Shown: positions 10,716 through 21,884 of the stretch, piece after piece | Numbering within the stretch: position 1 is the first letter of the stretch | How the letters are laid out: the number at the start of each line of letters is the position of its first letter | DNA from: Reticulitermes lucifugus | Taxonomy: Eukaryota; Arthropoda; Insecta; Blattodea; Rhinotermitidae | Assembly: GCA_026260175.1 (NCBI GenBank) | Contig: JAKCWW010000457.1 | Location: 5,122-61,956, forward strand | Direction: 5' to 3' | Length of the DNA: 56,835 nt | Position numbers and translations under genes: made by a program | The notes under the pieces: model-generated | Told to the model about the DNA's origin: nothing | The model's input: only the letters and a program-made list of their open reading frames with translations | Databases searched by the model: none

Positions 10716-10954
10716 TCGACCTCGGTGGACTAGTGGTTAGCGTGCTCGCCACTGGACCCAAGGTACGCGGGTTCGANNNNNNNNNNNNNNNNNNNNNNNN
10801 NNNNNNNNNNNNNNNNNNNNNNNNNNNNNNNNNNNNNNNNNNNNNNNNNNNNNNNNNNNNNNNNNNNNNNNNNNNNNNACCTCGGAAAGAGGAGGCAAGA
10901 GGAGGCCCGAGCCCATATAGGGCTGTTAAGCCATGGTTATTGTTATATATTATT
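10716..10954 (+). mobile_element. SINE-A variant with a different tRNA head, gapped
   Basis: The head reads GTCGACCTCGGTGGACTAGT with A-box-like GACTAGTGGTTAGCG and B-box GCGGGTTCGA at 10768-10776, clearly different from the SINE-A head. The 3' end (AGGAGGCCCGAGCCCATATA, GGGCTGTTAAGCCATGG) matches the SINE-A tail module. A perfect 12-bp target-site duplication AGCTTGTAATTG lies at 10704-10715 and 10955-10966, which fixes the ends even though 102 bases in the middle are unknown. Confidence 0.88.
10777..10878. other. Assembly gap (102 N)
   Basis: Unknown bases inside a SINE. Frames that span it are artefacts. The flanking target-site duplication suggests that the true length is close to normal for the element. 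Confidence 0.99.
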
Positions 10955-10966
10955 AGCTTGTAATTG

Positions 10967-12472
10967 GTGAAATTTGTTGTGTGTCATTCTGTGCAGTATA
11001 ATAATGCAACATATAAAGTAAGTGAAAAGTCGCTGTGCCTAATGAAGCACCGCGCCATGAAAATGTAAGGACTGTGCAGCTATAGCTCCCCGCGCTTTTT
11101 ATCTTGACACTAGATGAAGGTTATCGATCAGATTCACGATCCGGGCGCTTTACCAGCTGTAAGTGTACCCTATTTTGATTTGCTAGAAAGCTGAATAGGC
11201 GCAGCGGTGAAGAGAAATATACAGTACCTGTACCTGCTGGGACTCGAATCCCCCGTCGTCCAACTCGCAGTCTAGTCATTATTAACTGAGGTCTTGTAAT
11301 TATATTCGTTCGTGTTGAAGAAGTAATGTCCTCTGAAATTGTCGCCTGAAGTGAAAAGGGAGAGAGAGAGTCAGTGTGAATAGAGCTCAGTGTAACAATT
11401 GAATGGCGATGTGTTCACGTAGGCCTATAGAAACAGTATAATAAATAAGCTGCTTGTCTCGCGGTTCACTTGACCCGAACAAGGCGGGTGGCTGGCACCT
11501 TGCTGATTACTGACTGACACAAGCAGTGTGTGTTTTCCGCCACGTCCATTCTTCGACCGCTCTTTTGTGTGCGCTGTATGAACAAACTCAAAAGCTAACT
11601 CTTCTCATGTCACCGTGTTGGTAAAATTGAATTGAGGAACAAAAGGTTGCGTTCCAATGCATCAACTTGCCACTTGAAATTGTTTGTGCCAAATTACGAC
11701 TTATTCAGCATGTCCTTCATTTCAGCGTAGTTTGTACAAAAATACGGAACTGTCGTAAGACAGACTAGAGAATGAATAAGCCGCTATCTCATAGACCTAT
11801 TTGATATTCATATAGATGTATGGATGGACAATTGGATGAATGGATGGAGGGACGGATGAGTGGATTTTTACCTGGGAACCATAGTATAAGTTGTATCCAG
11901 CATCGAAAGTGCTGGCAATTTAAAAATTTATTTTCATGAATCTAACGCAAAATAAGGCCATTATGAGCCTTCGCGTGTTCTCATCACCGAAATCAACGAT
12001 AGAATTTCTGTTGTACGTCAGTATTTGGTACAGGGAGATCTGTATTGGAAGTGGTTGAATGCAAAATGAGTACTAGATGGTAAGTTACCACGGTCTATTT
12101 TCGATACTTGTAAGAACCAACTACTAAATTGTAATTATTACCTTGCAAATAACCACGAATAATTGTACACGTACATTTTAATACCAAACGTTGATAAAGG
12201 CTGCACTGTTAACTGTCTCATGAATGCAACGCGTAGATCATGCCTGAACGTCATAACGTTGCCAAAACACATGTGTGGGGCCGTGGTCTATCACGTGACT
12301 TGGTGTCTTCATTTTGGATGGATTGTGTATTTCATTACAAGCTAAATTGTGTACTTTTCATTTGGTGGACTAGCAGGAACAGACACAAAGTGTGAGTTGA
12401 GCAATGTTGCTTAACGTCACTGACAGACAGTGAGTAGATAAGCTTGCTTACCTGACTTCGGCATTAAGTTCT
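10967..12472. other. Unannotated DNA
   Basis: A stretch near 11235-11275 (GGGACTCGAATCCCCCGTCG on the plus strand) could be the reverse of a worn tRNA-like B box but has no body or tail, so it is not called a SINE. Nothing else recognised. Confidence 0.4.
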
Positions 12473-12485
12473 GCAAGTTAGTGAT

Positions 12486-12711
12486 ATTATTTTTTTATTC
12501 TATGGCTCGACAGCCCATAGTAGGCCAAGGCCTCCTCATTGTCGAGGCTTCACGATCACATTCAGACACACCGCATTTGGTAGGACTCCTCTGGACGAGT
12601 GATCAGCCCGACGCAGAAACCGCTACCTACACAACACACAACACTCACAAAAGAGAGACATCCAAGCCCCCGGCGGAATTCGAACCCGCAATCCCAGCAA
12701 GCGAGCGGCCG
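12486..12711 (-). mobile_element. SINE-A, truncated in the tRNA head
   Basis: On the minus strand: the head from GCCGGCCGCTCGCTTGCTGG onward, B box GGGTTCGAATTCCG, body with TTGTGAGTGTTG, then the tail module (CGAGGCTTCACG and ATGAGGAGGCC on opposite strands, GGGCTGTCGAGCCATA). The 5' part of the head with the A box is missing, so the copy is 5'-truncated. Flanking 13-mers at 12473-12485 and 12712-12724 agree at 11 of 13 positions and are probably the target-site duplication. Confidence 0.88.
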
Positions 12712-12724
12712 GCAAATTAATGAT

Positions 12725-13261
12725 TCTCTCAGAAACTATTACCCCGAACTATATACTTTTAATCTTGATTTAGGTTCGTCGCCATTTACGTAAATTCATA
12801 AAATGGAACGAACTTATGAACTATGCACCCTGATCACGTAGGAAGCAGATTCTTCTGAAACGTCCTTACACATCTACCAGACTAAACGTCACATCTAAAG
12901 GGACGTTTAATTCATATTCTCTGTCGTGAAAATCTCAGATCTCACTAAGGATTTACGTCTGTTCTTATGATACGTTATAGGCATAAATCTTAACTTTTCT
13001 CGGGTGTGGAATAAGTTTCCTCCTTTTGCCAGTTGTGATCTGCCAAGCCGCACTATATTGGTACATTTACAATCAAGTCATTATTTTATAATTTACTTTG
13101 ATTAGAAAAAAGGGCTCTTTACATCCCATTACATTCTTCGTAAGTCGATCACCCATCTGTCTCTCTCACCAACAGATGACTCCACAGTTGAGTCATAGTC
13201 GTAGGGCTACTTAAGTCTGAATGTTGACGAATAAAAGTCGCAAAATGTTCGCAAACAAATT
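12725..13261. other. Unannotated DNA
   Basis: A GAAACGTC at about 12857 is preceded by CTGATC and a possible GAAG/CTTC stem, a weak relative of the box-stem-GAAAC motif, but too degraded to call. Nothing else. Confidence 0.35.
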
Positions 13262-13660
13262 GTCATCGTCGTCATCAACTTCAAGAATTAAGCCTTTGGG
13301 CGTCTTCCATTTTTAAGGGAAACCATCAATCCATCTGCCTTTAGGACGGGCCAGACTTCATTGACCTGTCAGTTTAGGCCCACATTCTGGAAATCTGTAA
13401 GAAGTTGATTCTCTTTCATCCTTAAGATACGAAACTAGTTTCCGGCGTTCTGTTTCATTACCCAGTTTGTATATATTTAGATCCGCCCGGATATCATGTT
13501 ATTGGTTAATTATCGCCAGCTAAGTTTCTCAGTAATCTCATCTCTTCCGAATCTTGTGCAGCCTGTCGGTTCCATTTAATGTCCGGTTTTTCACAATTAT
13601 ACGTCAGGGTTGGGATGTCCTTCACTTTATATAATTTCACTTATATTGTTTTTCCAGTGG
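13262..13660 (-). pseudogene. LINE ORF2 C-terminus, decayed, with GAC/GAT tail
   Basis: Minus-strand conceptual translation with frame changes gives LTYNCEKPDIKW, then EEMRLLRNLAGDN, then DIRADLNIYKLGNETERRKL and a final RPKGRWIDGF. This matches the order at the end of insect LINE ORF2 proteins: LTYGxExW, an AEMKxLRxLAG block, DIRxELxI..., then a RPKGR segment. The 3' end runs into GATGACGACGATGA-type repeats (about 13262-13275), the usual simple-repeat tail. Several frameshifts and stops show an old insertion. Confidence 0.7.
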
Positions 13661-14689
13661 TCACTTCGACAGTCTTATGGATCCATGGAATGTATGTATG
13701 TATGTAGTGCTTTTGATTTAAATATTCTTCGGGTGTTTCCGCACTTCCTCTAAAATCTACTGAGTTTAATGTTGACCTAATCTTTATAACAGTACAAGAA
13801 GACGTTTTGTACTAAGTATTGGAAGTAAGAAATTAATTGAAATTAAACTGGTTTTAATACGAAAGAGAGAGACCTGTTCTTTCCAGACGTTTTAGGAAGG
13901 GGGTTTAAATATTGCATCTGGCACAAAACGGTCTTGTTTTGAATCTCGCCAAAAACATCAATCCAGGATTATCTGAGTTCAAGTTCTGAAAGATATCACC
14001 ACCACACAGTGCCATAAAAACCTATTGTCGTCTTTCTCGAAAATTTTTCTTGCTCCTTGGATATGAAGGACAGACATTAGAACGCAGCCGATGATTTCTG
14101 TAGCACTGGTCTTTTTCCTTTGCACAGATTGTAAAGTAACACTGCGCTTCCTGCGGCAAACCAAGCCTGAATGCTGTCACATCCCCTTGCTGAATGCAGT
14201 CGATTAGGGCTGATTATTAGGTGTGTTCACGGTTGGCAGAGTCCGTCTTCATGTCAGTACAAAGACTTGAGAGAGGGACAGGGTTAGGGAGGGAAGTACA
14301 AGCCATTGTGGCAACTCAACTAGCTTGCAGCCCCGAATGAATGTATCTTCAGCAAAGGGTAGCATTCTGTTCACCTGGATGGAGAGTTCGTGTTTGCAGT
14401 ATGTTCTGCAAAGGTTAAAGCAGAATTTCTCACCCTGTCATTAGGTATAATCTCTTTTTCTGTAGTTTAGAGTGGACCTCAGCATGTGTACTTCGTAGCC
14501 GATATACATAAATAGTTGAAACGCTGCATATATCGTCGCTGCTTCTGATACACATTTCATCAAATTTAAAAATTATTACTAGAAGACTAAACGTTCCATT
14601 AAAATTATTAGACTTTTACCGCACTCTGAACACTTCGGTCGGTCTTAAGAGACTAGTTTTTATTCTAAGTTAACAATTTTGCTAGGCTG
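13661..14689. other. Unannotated DNA
   Basis: Contains a short TGTA repeat at about 13690-13706. A minus-strand frame at 13979-14164 matches nothing recognised. Confidence 0.4.
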
Positions 14690-14910
14690 AGCCATGGCGT
14701 GGGCGGTTAGTTTGTTGGCCTCTCACCGTACAGCCCTCACTTCGATCTCAGGCCACTCCGTATGAGGGTTTTGGTAGAAAAATGGCATTGAGACAGGTTC
14801 TTCTCCGAGTTCTTCGGTTTCCCCCTGTCGTTATCATTCCACCAATACTCAGTATTCATTCTGTCACCGACGCTATATAAATTTTGGAATTGACAAAGTC
14901 GTTAAATAAA
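14690..14910 (+). mobile_element. SINE-like element with degraded tRNA head
   Basis: An A-box-like TGGGCGGTTAGTTTGTTGG (14699-14717) and B-box-like CTTCGATCTCAGG (about 14740-14752) are followed by a body with GAGGGTTTTGGTAG and TTCTTCGGTTTCCCCCTGTC. It ends in AATTGACAAAGTCGTTAAATA. The GTTCTTCGGTTTCCCCC segment is the kind of central domain carried by several arthropod SINEs. This is a separate family from SINE-A, B and C. Ends are approximate and no clean target-site duplication was found. Confidence 0.6.
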
Positions 14911-16859
14911 GAATAATAATTTTTATTCATAAACCTGTTTCCTGTCACTTCCTGAAATTTTAAATATATAAGCCTCAAGATCCTCATACTGTCATCTAAG
15001 ACATAAAACTTACAGGTCGTTTATGGTGTATATCCAAATGTCTGTGAACCTATAGAGAAGTGTTAAGAAATTATCATTTTCAAACGTAATATTAAACATA
15101 CTTTCAGCGCAATGGCCACATTGTTGTTACATGCTAAGAAATATCCTAACAAAATTGAGTTTTTAAAAATCTATTCACCACAGAAAGTTCCAAATAACAG
15201 GTAGACTCCATCTATCAAATTAGTGCTGTCACATCACTAATACTGTTGGTAGCAGGAAATTATAAAATGTAAAGCGTGGACTTAAACCTTCACTTCCCCT
15301 TGCGCCTTTATGATGTGGTGCTTAATTATTTTCTACCTTCCTACCTTTGTGGTGGTGGGCTTCAAGAAGTTCCTGGCAGTTATGATGAAACTCAGTCTGT
15401 TGGTGGAAAAGGTGTGAACAAACTCGACACTTGTAAACGCGCGCGCACACACACACATATACACATACACATACAAACACATACACATACACACACACAC
15501 AGTGTTATCTTAAAACCTTTATTTATATATAAAATAAGAAAATTTTATTAAAATATAATAATTCTGCTTGTAAAGCTCTCAGCTGTTAAAACGTGCGATG
15601 CCGGTACCTTATTTGTGCCTGAAAATAAACACACGCAACGTATGTACTTAGCAACAGTTTATAATATAACATCTTGGAAATGCTTCTATCGAATTTACAA
15701 ATGTACCTCAGTGCATTTCGGTGTTTTCACTTTCTACATCGATGCTGAAAAACATCACATTTTAATGTAAACCTACCTTCTTCGGGTTAAATGTCTTGGT
15801 CTGGAAACACACACACGTAAATTTTTAACGGAAGTTCGGTTTCTGACAGAGTCGGTGTACCGCAGTTTTAAAGTCATCTTCAGAAATCACGTAACATTTT
15901 TAAATATTGTCAAAATGTAAACTTTCTGAAAGTTTATCTTCAAAATTTACTGTTGTTTTTTTCAGTCTTCATATTATATAAGTAGAAAGGCCGAACGCAA
16001 CATTTAATTCCTTACCTCTAACAAATATTATATAATTCAATATTTGCGAGAGCACGTAAGGTCTTGTCAACAATCCCACTAAAATTCATTAACATCTGAA
16101 TGCTTTGACCTCATGTGTTTTGTTATCATGTCTGTTTTGCCGTGGTTACGCATGCATCCTTGAACTCCCTTGTAAGCTAGTGTATAACCTATTAGGTCTA
16201 CAAAGTTCGACGTCAAGGGGAAAACAAAATCAGTTTCCGAAACTACTGTATATTAGACCTTGACTGAGGTAATTCGGAGTTCCATAACAATAATAATCAT
16301 CATAATAATTCTTTTAGTTACATTTATGTTCAATTTATAGAATTTATAGCTATTTTCTGATCTCAGGATCTGAGTAAAGCCTGTCGTTTTATTTGTAAAT
16401 CGGTACTTGTAAATCACCTTTCGGACTACGTTTAAGTACTGTAACAAAACTTACACTTTCGGGGCGATTCTTCTTATCAGCCAGTTTATTCGGAATAAAA
16501 GGACGTTTGTGGGCCTACATTATATGTGTGTGTCCACAAGTGGCGAATGTTGATAAGAACTAAGCGAACTGTGTTCCCCTACAATTTTAAAGGGTTGGCT
16601 ACAATAAAGTGAGTGTGAGGGTTTGGTTACTTCAAGCGCTTAATGTTGGCTAATTTCTCGGTTCTGTTACGTGTTTTATGCTTGTGCCTGATGATGGCTT
16701 TATAAATATGCAGCACATTTTGAATGATAAATATTGTCGAAAATACAGTTGTGATTGACGGTCCATTTGTTCATTTGTCTGTTAGGTCACGTCCGACCCA
16801 CAATTTCGTGTAGATAAGAATTTTGGTGCTGAAATTTGGACACTTCGGAAAGTAGATCA
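14911..16859. other. Unannotated AT-rich DNA around a microsatellite
   Basis: Apart from the CA-rich microsatellite listed separately, nothing is supported. A CTGAAGATGACTT on the minus strand near 15864-15876 resembles the first half of the box-stem-GAAAC motif but has no GAAAC. Around 16691, CTGATGATGGCT is followed by a poor stem and GAAAATAC. Confidence 0.35.
15438..15502. repeat. Impure CG/CA/TA microsatellite
   Basis: Runs CGCGCGCGCA, then interrupted (CA)n with ATACACATACAC units. It generates the Thr-His repeat seen in one frame, which is not protein evidence. Confidence 0.95.
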
Positions 16860-17290
16860 GAAATGCCTGGAAAGTTTTGAAATGTGGTGCTGGAGAAGGA
16901 TGGAGAAGATCAGTTGGACCGATTGTGTGAGAAATGAAGAAGTATTACAAAGTGTCAAGGAGAAAAGAAATATCCCACAAACAATAAAAAGGAGAAAAAA
17001 ATCCCACAAACAATAAAAAGAAGAAAGGCCAACGGGTTGTCGCATCTTGCGTAGGAGCTGCCTTCCAAAACACGTTATTGAAGGGAAGATAGAGGGAAGG
17101 ATAAAAGTGACGGAAAGACGAGGAAGAAGACGTAAGCAGGTACTAGATGGCGTTAAGGAAAAGAGAGGATACTGGAAATTGAAAGAGGAAGCACTAGATC
17201 GCACTCTGTGGAGAACTCGCTTTGGAAGAGTCTATGGACCTGTGGCAAGACAGACAACAGAATGAATGAATGAATAAATGAATGAATGAA
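16860..17290 (+). pseudogene. RTE/BovB-like LINE 3' end with AATG tail
   Basis: Plus-strand translation starts FEMWCWRRMEKISWTDCVRN, the hallmark of RTE/BovB-type reverse-transcriptase C-termini (E.WCWRR.L.I.W), followed by NEEVLQ. A frame change leads to an ORF at 17047-17265 containing HVIEGKIEGRIKVTERRGRR, LDRTLWRTRFGR and VARQTTE, then stop and a GAATGAATGAAT tail (17259-17290). From memory this C-terminus is very common in cockroach genomes. An internal 29-bp tandem duplication (16972-17000 and 17001-17028) disrupts the reading frame. 5'-truncated and dead. Confidence 0.82.
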
Positions 17291-18454
17291 ATAAGAATAG
17301 TTTGTCTGAGAGTTTTCTGCGGACAGTCTTTCTCCGTCACGTGCTCCACTGATCCCTTCTGTAGTTAATATGTCGCCAGTTGTTAGATTCATGTTTTGAG
17401 TCATTCTATACATAGCATACATGACGAGAAATAAAAAAAGATGCTATTCCGGCTTTTCCTTATGACGAAACCTAAATACCACCGTGAAGGCATCGTGTTA
17501 GACTAGATTCTGGAGAACTGACAGGAGCGAAGATTCAACGTCTTTTTCTAACGCGAGATTTCACAAACTTTGGACTGTTTCCTTCGTCTTCTTTTACTTC
17601 GTTCGCCCTGCTATATGACAGAGGCCAGGCCCCTCCTGTCACCAGGTAACACAACCCGACATCAAAAGCTCGCTCCTGAGCTCTGACAGCGCCACAAGAT
17701 CCCTGTCACCCTCTCACATCGCCTGACTCCAAGTCTAATTGACAGGGACAAGTCAACCAGCTGGGCCGGAGCTAAGGGAAAACTGTCATCCTGTGAACTC
17801 TTCTGCCAATCTTGCTACCAACCCTCCTCTCGACGTTTTCGTACCGCTCTTTAACGTTGTAGACAGGTAGGCCTAGGAGAGGACAGGTCCTTCATTATAC
17901 TCTGGCTAGAGAAATGCTCTGCTACAACTAACAATGAAAAGACAGATACATTCATCTCATGCTGCCTATGATTAACTTACCCACAGAGGGAGTTTCGAAT
18001 GGGTAACACGTGTGGACGTAAATGTTTGGATCCCCGGTTGGTAATCTATTAATCCTGGAATTCTTCTAGTTTTTCTTAGTTCCACCAATCGAATACTGGG
18101 ACAGCGCCTGAAGTTATTTTGCAATTCTAGAAATTAGACAAGAACATGAATATGTCTAAATGTGATTGTCTTCATTTTTTATGTAACGCATGGCCTTAGG
18201 CCCTAATTTTAATAGGCCTACTTGTGACAGTGCGGCCGGAGTTAGACTGGCGCTAGGCATTTTAAAGTATCTGTCTACGAGTATACTCCCACTTATTCAA
18301 AAGGCGTCGAGGATTTCCCTGGGGCTGATATAAAAGGAAAACGAAGCCGCCTTGTTTCCTTAATCTAGAGTCTTGTTTCGGAAAATCCTACAGCTCTGAC
18401 TTCATTGTCCCTATACACGCTCCTACAATTCCGGTAGTGCTTAGACAGTTTGGT
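17291..18454. other. Unannotated DNA with a GC-richer block
   Basis: About 17585-17850 is richer in G+C than its surroundings and free of recognisable repeats (GACAGAGGCCAGGCCCCTCC, CAGCTGGGCCGGAGCTAAGG). It has no long frame and no splice signals. It could be a conserved non-coding element; only a cross-species alignment would tell. Confidence 0.35.
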
Positions 18455-18525
18455 AAGGTAAAGGTAAACTTGTCACTGTACACGTCATGATGCAGTATGG
18501 GGAAGTGCAGTTATAGTCTAAGTGT
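18455..18525 (-). mobile_element. SINE-B 3'-end fragment
   Basis: Starts with AAGGTAAAGGTAAACTTGTC, the reverse of the SINE-B tail (TTTACCTTTACC), and continues with a worn match to the 3' domain (CATGATGCAGTATGGGGAAG, GTGCAGTTATAG). Only the last about 70 bases remain. Confidence 0.5.
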
Positions 18526-19067
18526 GCGTTCCTTTTTTCTTCAAGTGTTTTGTTTTTTAATAAATCTGAAATTAGTTTGGAAACTTTCAACGTTGATTTA
18601 AATTCCCTGTCACTCTAAAGCCTACTTTGCAAAACAGTGCTGGTAGACAGTTCCTAATTTGATGTAACAAATTTACAAAGCAAATATAACAGAAAGAAAT
18701 ACTCTGCCATTAAGGAGTGTGTTTTAGAAATAATACATGATACCTTACCACTTTATCAATTTATTTAATTGCTCTCATGATTTAAACCCACTTTTTAGAA
18801 GACACTTTTTATGACATCTGCACAAGAAATATCCATGAAATCTCGTTAAGTAGTCTAAGACAGCCAGGGATTAATAATAGTGCTAGTTTCATTTGTGTCC
18901 TATATTGTTGCAACTATTATTTTCTACACGCAGTGGAAAAAAGTAAACAATTAAATTTTTATATTGAAGAGGCCTGCGAAGTCTTCCCTTATTGAAGAAA
19001 GCGTGAGAAGATATTGAACAAATTGTCTAGAAAGCAGAGAATTATTTAACACCATATAACCTCGCAT

Positions 19068-19334
19068 AGCTCAGTCGGTATAGCGACTCGCTACGGGCTG
19101 GACGGTCCGGGGATCGAATCCCGGTGAGGGCGAGGTTTTTCGCAGCCATCCAGATCGGCCCTGGGGCCCACCCAGCCTCCTATACGACGGGTATCGGGTC
19201 TATTTCCAGGGAGTAAAGCGATTGGAGCGTGGATTTGACCACCCACCCTTACCTAGTGCCGGTGTTAAAGAAAGAGTAGAGCTATATCTCTACTCTCCCT
19301 CTGGGGCTTCATGGCTTGTTGTAGGGAGAACTTT
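19068..19334 (+). mobile_element. SINE-B, near-complete, 14-bp target-site duplication
   Basis: The best SINE-B copy here. A box AGCTCAGTCGGTATAGCG (19068-19085), B box GGGATCGAATCCCGGTGAGG, then the shared 3' domain beginning GCCCTGGGGCCCACCCAGCC and ending TTCATGGCTTGTTGTAGGGA. It is flanked by a perfect 14-bp duplication ATATAACCTCGCAT at 19054-19067 and 19335-19348. The first few bases of the tRNA head before the A box are missing or merged with the target. The tail is short (GAACTTT), lacking the TTTACC repeats seen elsewhere. Confidence 0.93.
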
Positions 19335-19348
19335 ATATAACCTCGCAT

Positions 19349-21884
19349 CGAGCAACAAGAGTCCTTGTCACATTGTTTATTATGATTAGGCACTCTGGGT
19401 GACCATAATTTGGCTTGTCACGCACTTGTCTAATAAGAATATCGGACTGACGCCGTGTGACTTGTTTCAGACAGGTTCTCGTCTACTAAATACAAAAGAG
19501 CAGAAGCATTTCCTAACAAGTAATCTTAATACTGATTGGTCTTCAAATCCCCCCCCAAAAACGTAAAAGAATATTCCGACACTAATTGCAAGGTGTGTCT
19601 AAAGCGACACTAAATCTTTCAATACCTTTCTGGATTAGAACGTCGGTTTGGTCTTTATATCTGACTAGTAAGAACTTCTACTGCGTTCTACTAATTAATA
19701 AGCCGTATCTTATGTTAATGTCAGGAGATATGCCGTTGCTTAAAATATCAAAGTGACAGAATAATGGGCTTGGCTTTTCACAAGACAGGTAACGGTAATG
19801 GTCTTGTGTCACGTTTTAAACGAGTTGTTACAGGATCCGAATGTAAAGTGAGTTGGTGTCTTGCATGGCAAACTGTTAACACCAGTGTTACAACCTGACC
19901 TCATAAATAATTAAGAGAAATTAATTACACAAGATGTCTGTAGCAACTTTTCTTGTTCAAGCTTCACCGATATCTAACAAAACTTTTATACCCCATAAAT
20001 AAATCTTACAATTAAGGGATAGTGCCTATTTTGTTCATGATACAGCGTGGGATCAATTACATATTTCCTAATGAAAGTACGATTTGAACTGATGAAGGAC
20101 ACGGCAAACGGAAAGTGCCGTTGAAGGTCTCGATACAGTGACAGATGCCTTGTATAACCAATAAATTTACAGCAATTTTGAGAAAGTTTTTGCACAACGG
20201 TTTTAGCAGAATGTTATTTTCGCACGTTCGCTCAGAATTAAGTCGCAAGTTAGTCCACGCCGGAAGATAATGGAGATAAGATGGATTACAGGCGGTGAAG
20301 GAAACCACGCACGACTTTCCCATATTCTGGGTGGGGTTATAACCCGCGACCCCTGTGTTCGCTCGGCCTTAGACGGTGCATGTTCCAAAATTCACTACCC
20401 CTGACAAAGGCTGCGTTTTAATGATCCGAAAAAAAGAAGAGTTATGAGTCAGTGATTTGGCCTTTGTAGTGGAGATGCAGTGTGTTTTCTGTGAGGTAGG
20501 AATGATTTTTGGAATATAATATACACGTCTTCCATGAAGCCCTCGAAACATTACCAAAAATGTCTTCATAATGTAGCAATCCAAACACAAAATTCAACGA
20601 ATTTAAAAATTCAGCCAAATACTCAGCTTGTTTCTTCTGCTCCAAACTTAAACAGCCCTCTTCACGTCAATTTACTGTCTTCGCCTCTCACTCTGTACCT
20701 TGCCTCCAGCCCACCTTAACTGGAAGGACAAGCGGGCACTGCCTGGGAAATTCCAGAGAGGTAAATTACCCCTCCTCACGTAATAAGTGCAGTGTCTCTC
20801 AATATACCACTCCTACTCTTCTCCCTTTAAATTTTTCATACTTTAACAGATTGCAACATTTCTCATATTCATATATATTTTCCTGCAACAAGAAACGGCA
20901 TATCAGATGGGCAACGTCCAAGTTGCGAACAGGCTGTCTGAATCAAATATTTCGACTTGTTTCTGAGATTTGCCGGACTAGAAATGAATGCCGTTCAGTA
21001 AGACACGAGTCACTGATCGAAACACCTCTCGAGCCAACCATCATATCACAAGCGACTTTGTTCTATCTCTGTATGCGGAGACAAAATAACGTTCTTTATG
21101 TACACACAGCATTGCGACAGAGATGAACACCTGTAACACGAAACAGGATTTCATATTTTATAGCAGCTGTCTTAACCACTGTGAGATCGTGCTAAAGATG
21201 CATCGTGTTTTATGGCGCTAAGAACTAAAATCGTGTTGTATAAATATGCTTTGTCTTATAAAGTGCATGGCACATATTTATCTTCATGTCCTGACTCATT
21301 GTCACGTAGCTTATCTCATATATATATATATATATATATATATCGTAGTTAGGTCTGTGCAGTTGATATGGATAGAGGCGATTCTCTTTATACACGGGGT
21401 TGCGGTTTTTAAGGAAAAAAATAGGAACATATCTATTGTGACAATTGTACGAAACGCATAAATGCAGTGTGGCAAAGTACAAATCTTCTTAGTGTTACGG
21501 AAGGTGGTTAGTGTAGTTACCACTGGGCTTTAAACGGTTTAGTTGGGATTTATAATGATGGAATCTCACAAGCAGAACTGGATCACAGCGTGTTATAATT
21601 ATACTGCGACCTTCTTCGTCTTGGCTTCATTATCATGTCGTCTTAAGTTTCCACAATGATATGTTCGCCCAATGTCCGTTTTCCGAACCTCGATTTTTCA
21701 AAGTGGACTTATTATATGTACATCGTAATTAATAATTATAATCGCTCATTGTATCTTTGCTGATGTCATCACATACGTAGGCTGAAATGTATCAAGGACA
21801 TCAGGCACCGTGAATTCTTCTCCAAAAGTCCTGTATTTTAGAACGGTGCGGTATACTGTCCCCTGTGTTCCGGTTTGTCTAGTG
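19349..21884. other. Unannotated DNA
   Basis: Several overlapping frames at 20.0-20.7 kb and one plus-strand frame at 20851-21126 (91 codons) match no family I know and have no convincing splice sites. An (AT)n tract is listed separately. Confidence 0.4.
21318..21342. repeat. (AT)n microsatellite
   Basis: About 12 uninterrupted AT dinucleotides. Produces Ile-Tyr runs in spurious frames. Confidence 0.97.

Noticed and set aside
14657..14928. TTTTTATTC repeats as target-site duplication of the SINE-like element at 14.7 kb
   Set aside because: The left copy lies about 25 bases before the tRNA-like head, and the sequence is too AT-rich to be convincing.
19068..19140. True tRNA gene
   Set aside because: The tRNA-like head is followed by the SINE 3' domain and flanked by a target-site duplication; no complete cloverleaf acceptor stem. 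The same holds for all other tRNA-like heads in the window.
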